In this document: positions 16,786 through 25,371 of the stretch, piece after piece
Numbering within the stretch: the stretch's first letter is position 1
Layout of the letters: every line of letters begins with the position of its first letter
DNA from: Gemmatimonadota bacterium
GTDB taxonomy: Bacteria; Gemmatimonadota; Gemmatimonadetes; Gemmatimonadales; GWC2-71-9
Direction of reading: 5' to 3'
Length of the DNA stretch: 64,000 nucleotides
NCBI GenBank assembly: GCA_016713435.1
Contig: JADJPD010000013.1
Coordinates: forward strand, 102,111-166,110
The notes under the pieces: generated by a model
The model's input: the letters and a program-made list of their open reading frames with translations, nothing else
What the model was told of the DNA's origin: nothing
The model's database searches: none
Position numbers and translations under genes: made by a program

Positions 16786-17907
16786 ATGACGCTGCTCGAG
16801 ACGGGGCGCGAACGCGCCGGGGCGATCATCCTCCTGCTGGGGGCGGCGATCCTGCTGACGCTGCTGCCGTACGCCAGCGGGCTCATCGGCGGGCTGGTGC
16901 TGTACGTGGTGTTCGCGCCGGTCTTCCTGACCATCGCGCGGCGGGTGCCGGAGCGCTGGGCGGCGGCGGTGGTCGTGACGCTGGCCCTGGTCCTGATCGT
17001 GGCGCCCACCCTCGTGTTCGCCGGGCTGGTGGTGGACCAGGCGCAGGACATCGCGACGGGCGTGGTGCGCGGTCCCCTGGTGGACCGGCTGGCCACGATC
17101 CAGGTGGCCGGCTACCCGCTGGGGCCCCGGCTGGCGGGGCTCGGCGAGCAGGTGCTGGCGTGGCTCGGCCGCAGCGCCTTCGGGGTCCTCGGGACCGCGA
17201 CGCGGGTCGGGCTCAACCTCACGATCGCGCTGTTCCTCCTCTACTACCTGCTGCGACGGCCGGGGCAGGCCTGGGACGCGGTGCGGCCTTACCTCCCCTT
17301 CAGCGCCGCGTCGGCGGAACTGCTGCGGGTGCGCTTCCACGACGTCACGGTGTCCACCGTCATCGGGACCGGGCTGATCGCGCTGATCCAGGGCGTGCTG
17401 GTGGGGCTGGGCTTCTGGGTCATGGGCATCAACAACGCGGTGTTCTGGGGCGTGGTGACGGTGGTGTTCGCCATCCTCCCCGTGGTGGGCTCCGGCCTGG
17501 TGATGGCGCCGGCGGTGCTGACGCTCTTCCTCGGCGACCGCTATGGGGCGGCCCTGGTGCTGGCGCTGCTCACGGTGGTGGTGGGCAACGTGGACGTGGT
17601 GATCCGGCCGATCATCTTCCGGCGCTACGCACAGATCCACCCGTTGCTGACCCTGGTCGGCGCGATCGGCGGGGTCACGTACTTCGGGTTGCTCGGCATC
17701 CTGATCGGGCCGCTCATGCTCTCGTACTTCTTTGAGCTGATCCGCATCTACCGGGCGGAGTACGTGGAGCCGGCCGCTGTCCCGGCGGTGCCCGGGATGC
17801 CGCCCGCAGGCCCGGGCCCGCCCCCCCGGGGGGGGGAAGGGGTGCCCCGGCCACGGGGGCCACCGGTGGTCCGGGCGGCTGGCCTGATTCTGGCTGTTTA
17901 CCACTAG
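16786..17907 (+). CDS. AI-2E family transporter (TqsA/PerM-like membrane protein)
   Basis: A polytopic membrane protein of up to 373 residues with the layout of the AI-2E exporter superfamily: two early TM pairs (IILLLGAAILLTLLPYASG, VVVTLALVLIVAPTLVFAGL), a soluble stretch, and a C-terminal TM bundle with FWGVVTVVFAILPVVGSGL and RPIIFRRYAQIHPLLTLVG. Members export small molecules or act as Na+/H+ antiporters, so the substrate is unknown. The last 45 residues are low-complexity Pro/Gly-rich, encoded across a C7G9 run at 17821-17836; a frame error there is likely, and the true C terminus may differ. Confidence 0.85.
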   Translation: MTLLETGRERAGAIILLLGAAILLTLLPYASGLIGGLVLYVVFAPVFLTIARRVPERWAAAVVVTLALVLIVAPTLVFAGLVVDQAQDIATGVVRGPLVDRLATIQVAGYPLGPRLAGLGEQVLAWLGRSAFGVLGTATRVGLNLTIALFLLYYLLRRPGQAWDAVRPYLPFSAASAELLRVRFHDVTVSTVIGTGLIALIQGVLVGLGFWVMGINNAVFWGVVTVVFAILPVVGSGLVMAPAVLTLFLGDRYGAALVLALLTVVVGNVDVVIRPIIFRRYAQIHPLLTLVGAIGGVTYFGLLGILIGPLMLSYFFELIRIYRAEYVEPAAVPAVPGMPPAGPGPPPRGGEGVPRPRGPPVVRAAGLILAVYH

Positions 17908-17925
17908 CCCATGGACAAGGGCAGG

Positions 17926-18118
17926 ATGTCGGACAGGGTGCGCCAGATCCTGGCCGCGCTGGCGGGGCTCCGGTTCGGCGCCGTGGAGATCGTGGTCCAC
18001 GACGGCCGGATCGTGCAGATCGAGCGCCGGGAGAAGGTGCGCCTGGCCACGGACGGCAGGGCGCTTTTCGTGGAAGTCCCGCCGGTCCACCGCGGGCGCC
18101 GGGGCCTGCTGCGGGCCG
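17926..18118 (+). CDS. DUF2292 (YezD-like) small protein, 3' end uncertain
   Basis: The sequence RQILAALAGLRFGAVEIVV then HDGRIVQIERREKVRL is a textbook DUF2292/YezD core, normally a protein of about 60 residues. The ATG at 17926 has AAGGGCAGG in front; another ATG lies at 17911. The open frame continues to 18240, but beyond about residue 50 it looks random and overlaps the porin in another frame, so the natural end was probably lost by an indel. DUF2292 genes commonly sit beside sulfate-uptake genes, as here, but their role is not known to me. Confidence 0.7.
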
Positions 18119-18135
18119 CCGCGCAGCGACCCCCC

Positions 18136-19273
18136 AGCTGCAGCAGCGGGTCGACGAGCTCGACCAGCGGGTCCGCGTGCTCGACCGCCTGCGGGAGCTG
18201 CAGGCCGAGAGCCTGGCCACCGCGGCGCGGACGCGGGTGAGCGTCACAGCCGGCCCGGGTGGCTTCAGCCTCCGCTCCGCGGACGGTGCCTACCAGCTGC
18301 GGCTGCGCGGGTACTTCCAGACCGACGCCCGGGTGTTCCTGGGCGACGACGACAAGGGTCCCATGACCTGCTGGGTCCGCCGGGTTCGCCCCCGCCACCG
18401 GGGAGGTATCCCTCCGCCTTGCCCGCGCGGGCGGCCGCTCCTCGACGCCCAGGGAAGCCGCGGGACCGCGGGGGTTCAAGACGCCGATCGGCCGCACGCA
18501 GGGCCAGCTCAGGTCCTGGGGGGGGGGGCTCACGCCCGGGGCCGCGGGGGGCCGGCGCCGACGTGTCCGACCGGAAGGAGCTCGTGGGCCGGCTCTTCCT
18601 CACGCCGTTCGCGCGACAGGGGGCGCGGGCGCCGCTGGACCTGGGCCTGGGCCTCGCCGCCAGCACCACGAAGGAGGAGGGGACCAGCGCCGCCACCGGC
18701 CTGCCGGGCTATCGCGAGCCGGGCCAGCAGGTGGTGTTCCGCTACCGCACCAGCTCAGCCAACCCGGTGACGGGCACCGTGCTGGCCGACGGCACGCACA
18801 GCCGGATCGCGCCGCAGGCCTACCTCAACAAGGGCCCGCTCGGCCTGATCGCGGAGTACGTGGTGAGCAAGCAGGCGGTGGCCCGCGACACGGGTATCTC
18901 CCGCACGGAGGAGAACCTGACCCACACCGCGTGGCAGGTGACGGGTGGGTACGTCCTCACGGGGGAGGCCAACAGCTTCCGCAGCATCACGCCCAAGAAG
19001 AACTTCGACCCGCTCAACGGCGGGTGGGGCGCCCTCGAGGTGGTGGCCCGCTACGGCCAGCTCAGCCTCGACAAGGATGCCTTCCCGCGCTACGCGGATT
19101 CCACGGCCTCGATCCGCAAGGAGAGCGAGTGGGGCGTGGGCCTCAACTGGTACTTCACGCGGCAGGTGCGCGTGGCGGTCAACTATGAGGTGACCACGTT
19201 CGAGGGCGGGGCCGCGACGGGCGACCGGCCCAGGGAGAAGTTCCTCGGCATCCGCTTCCAGACCGCCTTCTGA
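18136..19273 (+). pseudogene. OprP/OprO-type anion-selective porin, broken (missing 5' end and middle)
   Basis: Three pieces of one porin are seen. At 18136-18370 is a coiled-coil start (QLQQRVDELDQRVRVLDRL) and the first strand (YQLRLRGYFQTDARVFLGDD). Between 18370 and 18560 the frame changes repeatedly, with only scraps such as FKTPIG recognisable, and an 11-base G run (18518-18528). From 18560 to 19273 the barrel continues (DRKELVGRLFLTPFARQG ... EKFLGIRFQTAF) with the proper final Phe. No signal peptide is present and roughly 500-600 bp seem missing. The family is phosphate-selective porins; in this setting a sulfate or sulfite channel is a fair guess. Confidence 0.65.
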
Positions 19274-19348
19274 CCCGGAGATGGGGCGGCCCCGCCGCCC
19301 GCGCCCGGGCCGCCGCCGCCCTCCCCGGGCGCGGCCCAGCAGAAGCCG

Positions 19349-20280
19349 GTGACGCTGCTCAATGTCTCATACGACCCGACCCGCGAGTTCTACGTCGCGT
19401 TCAACCAGGCGTTCGCCCAGTACTGGAAGGGGAAGACCGGGCAGGACGTGACCATCCGCCAGTCGCACGGGGGCTCGGGCAAGCAGGCCCGCTCCGTGAT
19501 CGACGGGCTCGAGGCGGACGTGGTGACGCTCGCGCTGGCCTACGACATCGACGAGATCGCCCAGCGGAGCGGCTACCTGCCGGCCACCTGGCAGGCGCGC
19601 CTGCCCAACAACAGCGCGCCGTACACCTCGACGATCGTCTTCCTCGTCCGAAGGGCAACCCCAAGGGGATCCGCGACTGGGGCGACCTGGTGCGTCCCGG
19701 CATCTCGGTGATCACCCCGAACCCGAAGACCTCCGGCGGCGCGCGCTGGAACTACCTGGCGGCGTGGGCCTGGGCGCTGCGCCAGCCCGGTGGCAGTGAC
19801 GCCACGGCCCGGGACTTCGTGGGCCGGCTCTTCAAGAACGTGCCGGTCCTCGATGCCGGCGCGCGCGGCTCCACCACCACCTTCGTGGAGCGCGGGATCG
19901 GGGACGTGCTGCTGGCCTGGGAGAACGAGGCACTCCTCGCCATCAAGGAACTCGGGCCGGACAAGTTCGAGATCGTGGCCCCCTCCCTCAGCATCCTGGC
20001 CGAGCCGCCGGTGACGGTGGTGGACCGGGTGGCCCGCAAGCACGGGACCCAGGCGGTGGCGCAGGCGTACCTCGAGTACCTCTACACCGACGCCGGGCAG
20101 GAACTCGCCGCGAAGCACTACTACCGGCCCCGCAGCGCCGCGATCGCCGCGCGCTATGCGGCGCAGTTCCCGCGGCTCAACCTGATCACGGTGGGCGAGG
20201 TCTTCGGGGGCTGGCAGAGGGCCCAGGCCACGCACTTTGCCGACGGCGGTATCTTCGACCAGATCTACCTCAACCGCTGA
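19349..20280 (+). CDS. sbp: Sulfate ABC transporter substrate-binding protein (frameshifted, signal peptide missing)
   Basis: The mature part is clear: TLLNVSYDPTREFYVAFNQ, SHGGSGKQARSVIDGLEADV and LALAYDIDEIA, then SVITPNPKTSGGARWNYLAAW, all hallmarks of Sbp/CysP periplasmic sulfate binders. Near 19651 one base is missing: VFLVR should continue KGNPKGIRDWGDLV, which reappears in the next frame and runs to the stop at 20280. Upstream of the GTG at 19349 the same frame is a Pro-rich stretch reaching back to the porin stop with no start codon, so the signal peptide and spacer appear lost. It delivers sulfate to the CysTWA permease encoded downstream. Confidence 0.82.
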
Positions 20281-20291
20281 GGCACCGTCGC

Positions 20292-21402
20292 ATGGCTTCC
20301 CCCGTCGAGCACGCCGCCACCAAGGAGCCCGGGTACCGGGTGCTGGACCCGGTCTGGTTCAACGCCGGCCCCGAGCCCGCCTCGCTCGTGGCCGCGCCGG
20401 TGACCCCGGTGGCGCGGTTCTTTGCGCGGAACCACGGCGTGATCCCGGCGGGGGAGCCGGCCACCTGGCAGGTGCGGGTGGACGGGCTGGTGGCCCGGCC
20501 GCTGGCGTTCACGGTGGCCGAGCTGATGGACGGCCGCTTCCCGGTGCAGACCGTGGCGGCCACGCTGGTGTGCGCGGGCCTTCGCCGGACCGAGTTGATG
20601 GAACACCGCGAGGTCCCTGGCGAGCTGGGCTGGGGCCTCGAGCCGGTGGGCACCGCCACCTGGACCGGCGTCCGCCTCGCGGACGTGCTGGCCGGGGCCG
20701 GGGTGGAGGCGGGGGCGGCCCACGTGGAGCTGACCGGGGCGGACGACGTGGAGCGGCACGGGCGGCACTTCGGCTTCGGGGGCTCCATCCCGCTGGCCAA
20801 GGCCCGGGCCGGGGAGGTGCTGCTGGCGTGGGGCATGAACGGGGAGCCGCTGCCTCCGCTCCATGGCGGCCCGCTCCGGCTGGTGGTGCCGGGCTACATC
20901 GGGGCGCGGAGCGTGAAGTGGCTGGCCCAGGTCACCCTCCGGGCCACGCCGTCCGACAACTACTTCCAGCGCGACGCCTACCGCGTGCTCCGGGAACCCT
21001 CCGTGGCCGACCCGCGCAGCGTGCGGGCGGGCGATGAGCTGGGGGAGGTGCCGCTCAACGCGGTGATCGTGAGCCCCGAACCGTTTGCGCGGACCTCCGC
21101 GGGGCCGCTGGGTGGTGCGCGGCTGGGCCATGGGGCACGGCAGCGCGCCCCTGCACGGCGTGGAGCTGTCGGTGGACCACGGCGTCACCTGGCAGCCCGC
21201 CGAGCTCGAGGCGGGCGGGGAGGCCTGGACCTGGCGCTTCTGGCGCGCCACGGTGGCCGCGACGCCGGGGCTCCTGACGGTCATCGCCCGGGCCACGGAC
21301 CAGGCGGGGCACGCCATGCCGGCGTCGCTGGCCGAGGTCTGGAACGTGAAGGGCTACGCCAACAACGCCTGGCACCGCGTGGCGGTGGGAGGTGACGGAT
21401 GA
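20292..21402 (+). CDS. Molybdopterin-dependent sulfite oxidase family protein (frameshifted)
   Basis: The gene starts 12 bp after sbp. Residues 60-220 form the Moco domain of the sulfite oxidase family; the cysteine that would bind molybdenum is in LVCAGLRRTEL, where the usual CAGNRR Asn is Leu. WGLEPVGTATWTGVRLADVL and PLRLVVPGYIGARSVKWL are typical. Near 21100 the frame shifts by one, after PEPFARTSA; the next frame gives WVVRGWAMGHGSAPLHGVEL, the dimerisation domain, to the stop at 21402. Members oxidise sulfite to sulfate. No Tat signal is seen, suggesting a cytoplasmic place or a lost N terminus. The stop overlaps cysT. Confidence 0.85.
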
Positions 21403-22202
21403 GCCGGGCGGCCGGGGCGGCCGGGCGGGGGGCGGGGGGGGGGGGGGGGGGCCCCCCTGGGCTGGCTGCCCCGCTCCGACGCTGCTTGCCCGGGCGGGGG
21501 CGGGCTGGCGGCTTCTGGGAGGCCACGCTGGCCCCGCGGGTGCTGGCCGCCTACCGGGTGAGCCTCGTGACCTCGCTGGTGGCCGCGAGCCTCAACGCCG
21601 TCTTCGGGCTGCTGGTGGCGTGGGTGCTGGTGCGCTATCGCTTCCCGGGCCGGCGCGTGGTGGACGCGCTGGTGGACCTGCCGTTCGCGCTGCCGACGGC
21701 CGTGGCGGGGATCGCGCTCACCACGCTGTACGCGGAAAACGGCTGGCTCGGGGCGCGGCTGGCCCCGCTCGGCATCAAGGTGAGCTACACCACCCTCGGC
21801 ATCACGGTGGCGCTGGTGTTCATCGGCCTGCCGTTCGTGGTGCGGACGCTGCAGCCCGTGCTGCAGGACCTCGAGGCGGAGATCGAGGAGGCGGCGGCGA
21901 GTCTCGGGGCCACCCGCTGGCAGACCTTCCGCCGGGTGCTCCTGCCCGCGCTCCTGCCCGCGCTCCTGACCGGCTTTGCGCTGGCGTTCGCGCGGGCCAT
22001 CGGCGAGTACGGCTCGGTGGTGTTCATCTCCGGCAACATGCCGATGCGCACCGAGATCGCCCCGCTCCTCATCATGACCAAGCTGGAGCAGTTCGACTAC
22101 GCCGGCGCCACCGCGATCGCCGTGGTGCTGCTGCTCATGTCCTTCGCGCTCCTCCTCTGCATCAACGTGCTCCAGTGGTGGAGCCGGCGGCAGGCGGCCT
22201 GA
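21399..22202 (+). CDS. cysT: Sulfate ABC transporter permease CysT (N terminus damaged by poly-G tract)
   Basis: From residue 40 on this is CysT: WEATLAPRVLAAYRVSLVTS, then VLVRYRFPGRRVVDALVDLP and ALPTAVAGIALTTLYAENGW. The EAA loop that contacts the ATPase is EEAAASLGATRWQTFRRVLL. About five TM segments remain. The first TM segment expected in CysT is missing; the first 35 residues are Gly/Arg-rich low complexity encoded by an 18-base G run (21434-21451) and flanking GC DNA. I take this as sequence loss. The start overlaps the sulfite oxidase stop and the stop nearly meets the cysW start. Confidence 0.85.
   Translation: MSRAAGAAGRGAGGGGGGPPGLAAPLRRCLPGRGRAGGFWEATLAPRVLAAYRVSLVTSLVAASLNAVFGLLVAWVLVRYRFPGRRVVDALVDLPFALPTAVAGIALTTLYAENGWLGARLAPLGIKVSYTTLGITVALVFIGLPFVVRTLQPVLQDLEAEIEEAAASLGATRWQTFRRVLLPALLPALLTGFALAFARAIGEYGSVVFISGNMPMRTEIAPLLIMTKLEQFDYAGATAIAVVLLLMSFALLLCINVLQWWSRRQAA
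21434..21451 (+). repeat. 18-base poly-G tract followed by C6
   Basis: Eighteen consecutive G are followed directly by six C (21452-21457), inside the start of cysT. It is the longest homopolymer in the window and lies exactly where the first CysT membrane segment is missing. Confidence 0.95.
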
Positions 22203-22203
22203 C

Positions 22204-23088
22204 GTGGCCGGGATCGTCACCTCGCGCCTTCATGCCGCCCCCGACCGCACCTCGGCGCTGACCGAGCCCCGGCCGGTGCGCTGGGCGCTCACCGGGGTGG
22301 CGCTCGCGTTCCTGGTGCTCTTCCTCTTCATCCCGCTGGTGGCGGTGTTCACGGAGGGACTCAAGAAGGGGTGGGAGGCCTACCTCGCCGCCCTGGTGGA
22401 GCCGGACGCGCTGGCGGCCGTGCGCCTCACGCTGCTCACGGCGGCCGTCGCCGTGCCGCTCAACACCGCCTTCGGCGTGGCCGCGGCGTGGTGCCTCGCC
22501 AAGTTCCGCTTCCCGGGCCGGAGCATCCTGCTTACGCTCATCGACCTGCCGTTCGCCGTGTCGCCGGTGATCGCGGGGATGGTGTTCGTCCTCCTGTTCG
22601 GCACGCAGGGGTGGTTCGGCGGGTGGCTGTTCGACCACGACGTGAAGATCGTCTTCGCCGTGCCGGGGATCGTGCTGGCCACCACGTTCGTGACGTTCCC
22701 GTTCGTGGCGCGCGAGCTCATCCCGCTGATGCAGGAGCAGGGGCCGGAGGAGGAGGAGGCCGCCCGGGTGCTCGGCGCGAGCGGCTGGCAGATCTTCTGG
22801 CGGGTGACGCTGCCCAACATCAAGTGGGGCCTGCTCTACGGCGTCATCCTCTGCAACGCCCGCGCGATGGGGGAGTTCGGCGCCGTGTCGGTGGTGTCCG
22901 GGCACATCCGGGGGCTCACCAACACGCTCCCGCTGCACATCGAGATCCTCTACAACGAGTACAACTTCGCGGCGGCCTTCGCCGTGGCGTCGCCCCTCGC
23001 GCTCCTCGGCCTCGTGACGCTGGTGGCCAAGACCGCGGTGGAGTGGTGCCAGGCGCGAGAGCTGGCCCGCGGGGCGGGAGCATCATGA
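22204..23088 (+). CDS. cysW: Sulfate ABC transporter permease CysW
   Basis: The 294-residue protein starts at GTG one base after the cysT stop. It has six TM segments, beginning ALTGVALAFLVLFLFIPLV, with WCLAKFRFPGRSILLTLIDL and the EAA loop EEEEAARVLGASGWQIFWRV. The end motif MGEFGAVSVVSGHIRGLTNT is characteristic of CysW. With CysT it forms the membrane channel of the sulfate/thiosulfate importer. Its length and sequence are intact, unlike the genes before it. The stop overlaps the cysA start (ATGA). Confidence 0.95.
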   Translation: MAGIVTSRLHAAPDRTSALTEPRPVRWALTGVALAFLVLFLFIPLVAVFTEGLKKGWEAYLAALVEPDALAAVRLTLLTAAVAVPLNTAFGVAAAWCLAKFRFPGRSILLTLIDLPFAVSPVIAGMVFVLLFGTQGWFGGWLFDHDVKIVFAVPGIVLATTFVTFPFVARELIPLMQEQGPEEEEAARVLGASGWQIFWRVTLPNIKWGLLYGVILCNARAMGEFGAVSVVSGHIRGLTNTLPLHIEILYNEYNFAAAFAVASPLALLGLVTLVAKTAVEWCQARELARGAGAS

Positions 23089-24143
23089 GCATCGGGGTGC
23101 AGGGCCTGGCCAAGCGCTTCGGCGGTTTCGAGGCCCTCAAGAACGTGAGCCTCGAGATCCCCTCGGGCGAGCTGGTGGCGCTCCTTGGGCCCTCGGGGTC
23201 GGGCAAGACGACGCTGCTGCGGCTCATCGCCGGGCTGGAGCGGCCCGACGCGGGCACCATCCTCTTCCACGGCGAGGATGCCACCCGGCGCGACGTGCGT
23301 GACCGGCAGGTGGGCTTCGTGTTCCAGCACTACGCGCTCTTCCGGCACATGAGCGTGTTCGAGAACGTGGCCTTCGGGCTCCGGGTGCGCCCGCGCCACC
23401 TGCGCCCGCCCGAGGCCGAGATCCGTACCACCGTGACGGACCTCCTCAAGCTGGTGCAGCTCGACTGGCTGGCCGACCGCCAGCCCTCGCAGCTCTCCGG
23501 CGGCCAGCGGCAGCGGGTGGCGCTGGCGCGCGCGCTGGCGGTCAAGCCGGAGGTGCTCCTCCTCGACGAGCCGTTCGGCGCGCTCGACGCCAAGGTGCGG
23601 AAGGAACTCCGCCGCTGGCTCCGCCGGCTCCATGAGGAGGTGCACGTCACCACCGTGTTCGTCACCCACGACCAGGACGAGGCCATGGAGGTGGCCGACC
23701 GCATCGTGGTGATGAACGAGGGCCGCATCGAGCAGGTTGGCCATCCCGAGGCGGTGTACGAGCACCCCGCGACGCCGTTCGTCTACAGCTTCCTCGGCAA
23801 CGTGAACCTCTTTCACGGCCGCGTGGCCGAGGGCCGCGCCGAGGTGGCCGGCCAGGAGGTGGCCATGCCCGATTGGGCGGCCGGCCTCGATCGCGACGCG
23901 GTGGCCTACGTGCGGACTTACGAGGTGGAGCTGGCGCGGGAACCGAACGGGAGCCCCGCCATCGAGACGGTGCTCCGCCACGTGCGCCGCTTCGGGCCCA
24001 TGGTGCGCCTGGAACTGGACCGGGTGGAGGACGGCCAGGTGATCGAGGCCGAGGTCCCCCGCGCCCGGTTCGAGGAACTCGGCGTGGGGCGCGGGGAACG
24101 GGTGTACGTGAAGCCACGGAGCGCCCGCCTCTTCCCCCGCTAG
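23085..24143 (+). CDS. cysA: Sulfate/thiosulfate import ATP-binding protein CysA
   Basis: A complete 352-residue ABC ATPase. The Walker A motif is GPSGSGKTT near residues 36-44, the Q loop FQHYALF, the ABC signature LSGGQRQRVALARAL, Walker B VLLLDEPFGALD and the switch histidine VFVTHDQDEAMEVADR. A C-terminal regulatory beta domain (from about 240) contains FLGNVNLFHGRV, typical of CysA. It powers sulfate import through CysT and CysW. It is the last gene of the sulfur cluster; a stem-loop follows. Confidence 0.96.
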   Translation: MSIGVQGLAKRFGGFEALKNVSLEIPSGELVALLGPSGSGKTTLLRLIAGLERPDAGTILFHGEDATRRDVRDRQVGFVFQHYALFRHMSVFENVAFGLRVRPRHLRPPEAEIRTTVTDLLKLVQLDWLADRQPSQLSGGQRQRVALARALAVKPEVLLLDEPFGALDAKVRKELRRWLRRLHEEVHVTTVFVTHDQDEAMEVADRIVVMNEGRIEQVGHPEAVYEHPATPFVYSFLGNVNLFHGRVAEGRAEVAGQEVAMPDWAAGLDRDAVAYVRTYEVELAREPNGSPAIETVLRHVRRFGPMVRLELDRVEDGQVIEAEVPRARFEELGVGRGERVYVKPRSARLFPR

Positions 24144-24150
24144 GGTGCCC

Positions 24151-24180
24151 GGTTGCCCGCCTGCCAAGGGCGGGCTAACC
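24151..24180 (+). terminator. Stem-loop after cysA
   Basis: GGTTGCCCGCC (24151-24161) pairs with 24169-24180 with one bulged T, giving an 11-bp stem. It lies just after the cysA stop and before the citrate synthase gene. Confidence 0.6.
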
Positions 24181-24203
24181 TTCCGCATCCTCACCACTTC
24201 CGC

Positions 24204-25343
24204 ATGACCCACGGCTCCACCCCCGCGCCGGTGCGCGGCCTCGACAACGTCATCGCCCTGCAGTCGTCGGTCTGCCGCCTCTCCGCGGAGGACGGCCGGC
24301 TGGCCTACCGTGGGTTCGACGTCCGGGAGCTCGGCGAGCACTCCAGCGCCGAGGAGACCGCCTTCCTCCTGGTGCACGGCCACCTGCCCACCGGGGCGGA
24401 ACTCCGCCTGTTCACTTCCCAGGTGCGCGGCGCGGAGAAGCTCTCGCCGGCCTGCATCCGGGCGCTCAAGGTGCTCCCGCCGGGTACCGACGCCATGGGC
24501 GCCCTGCGCGCCGTGCTCGCCATCGCGGCGCTCGAGCACCCGGTGAAGGTGCCGCCATCGCGAGATGATGCGCTGGCCCAGGGTGTCCGGCTGCTCGGCC
24601 TCACGCCCACCATCGTGGCGGCGTGGCACCGGCTGCGGAGCGGGGAGAAGCCGGTCACCCCCAAGAAGAGCCTGAGCTTTGCCGCCAACTTCCTGGCCAT
24701 GGTCACGGGGACACCCCCGGAGCCGAGCGCCGAGCGCGCCTTCGACTGCGGCCTGATCGTGCGGGCGGACAACGAGCTCAATCCTTCCACCTTCGCCGCG
24801 CGCGTGACGGCGGCCACCGGGGCCGACGTCTACGGGTCGGTGCTGGCGGGCCTGTCGGCGCTCGCCGGGCCGCGACATGGCTGGCATACCCGGAATGTCC
24901 TGGCGGCCCTCGAGGAGATCGGCGGGCCCGACCAGGTGGCGGGCTGGGTGCGCGACCGGCTGGCGCAGAAGAAGAAGGTGCCGGGATTCGGGCACGTGGT
25001 GTACCACGGGGAGGACCCGCGCACCGGCCTGCTACGCGGTCTGGCCGGCGAGGAGTGCCAGCGGGCGGGGCTCTGGCCGCTGTTCCGCACGGCCCACGAG
25101 CTGGAGCAGGTCATGATCCGGGAAACCGGCCAGCACGCCATCGTGGACTTCTACCTGGCCCCGCTGTACCGCGCGGTCGGGATCCCGGCCGACCTGTTCA
25201 CCGCCGTCTTTGCCGTGAGCCGCATGAGCGGCTGGGTGGCCCACGTCCTGGAGCAGTACGGGGACGAGCGGCTGCTCCGTCCCCGGGCCGAGTACATCGG
25301 GCCGGTGGACCAGGAGTATCGTTCCCTCCGCCGTCGCCGCTAA
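24204..25343 (+). CDS. Citrate synthase family protein
   Basis: The 379-residue product has the citrate synthase fold: RLAYRGFDVRELGEHSSAEE at residues 32-51, ALAGPRHGWHTRNVLAALEE with a catalytic histidine, KKVPGFGHVVYHGEDPRTG with the second, and the catalytic aspartate in HAIVDFYLAPLYRAVGIP. It condenses acetyl-CoA with oxaloacetate (or propionyl-CoA for the methylcitrate type). The usual GPLHGGAN and GFGHRVY boxes are altered to GPRHGWHT and GFGHVVY, so substrate choice is uncertain. I chose the ATG at 24204 over upstream options since it gives the normal family N terminus. Confidence 0.88.
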   Translation: MTHGSTPAPVRGLDNVIALQSSVCRLSAEDGRLAYRGFDVRELGEHSSAEETAFLLVHGHLPTGAELRLFTSQVRGAEKLSPACIRALKVLPPGTDAMGALRAVLAIAALEHPVKVPPSRDDALAQGVRLLGLTPTIVAAWHRLRSGEKPVTPKKSLSFAANFLAMVTGTPPEPSAERAFDCGLIVRADNELNPSTFAARVTAATGADVYGSVLAGLSALAGPRHGWHTRNVLAALEEIGGPDQVAGWVRDRLAQKKKVPGFGHVVYHGEDPRTGLLRGLAGEECQRAGLWPLFRTAHELEQVMIRETGQHAIVDFYLAPLYRAVGIPADLFTAVFAVSRMSGWVAHVLEQYGDERLLRPRAEYIGPVDQEYRSLRRRR

Positions 25344-25371
25344 CTTGGGGCCCTCCCTCACTCGCTGACCG

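Noticed and set aside
21945..21972. Tandem CTCCTGCCCGCG repeat in cysT
   Set aside because: It only encodes a repeated Leu-Pro-Ala-Leu in a normal place after the EAA loop; two copies are not notable.
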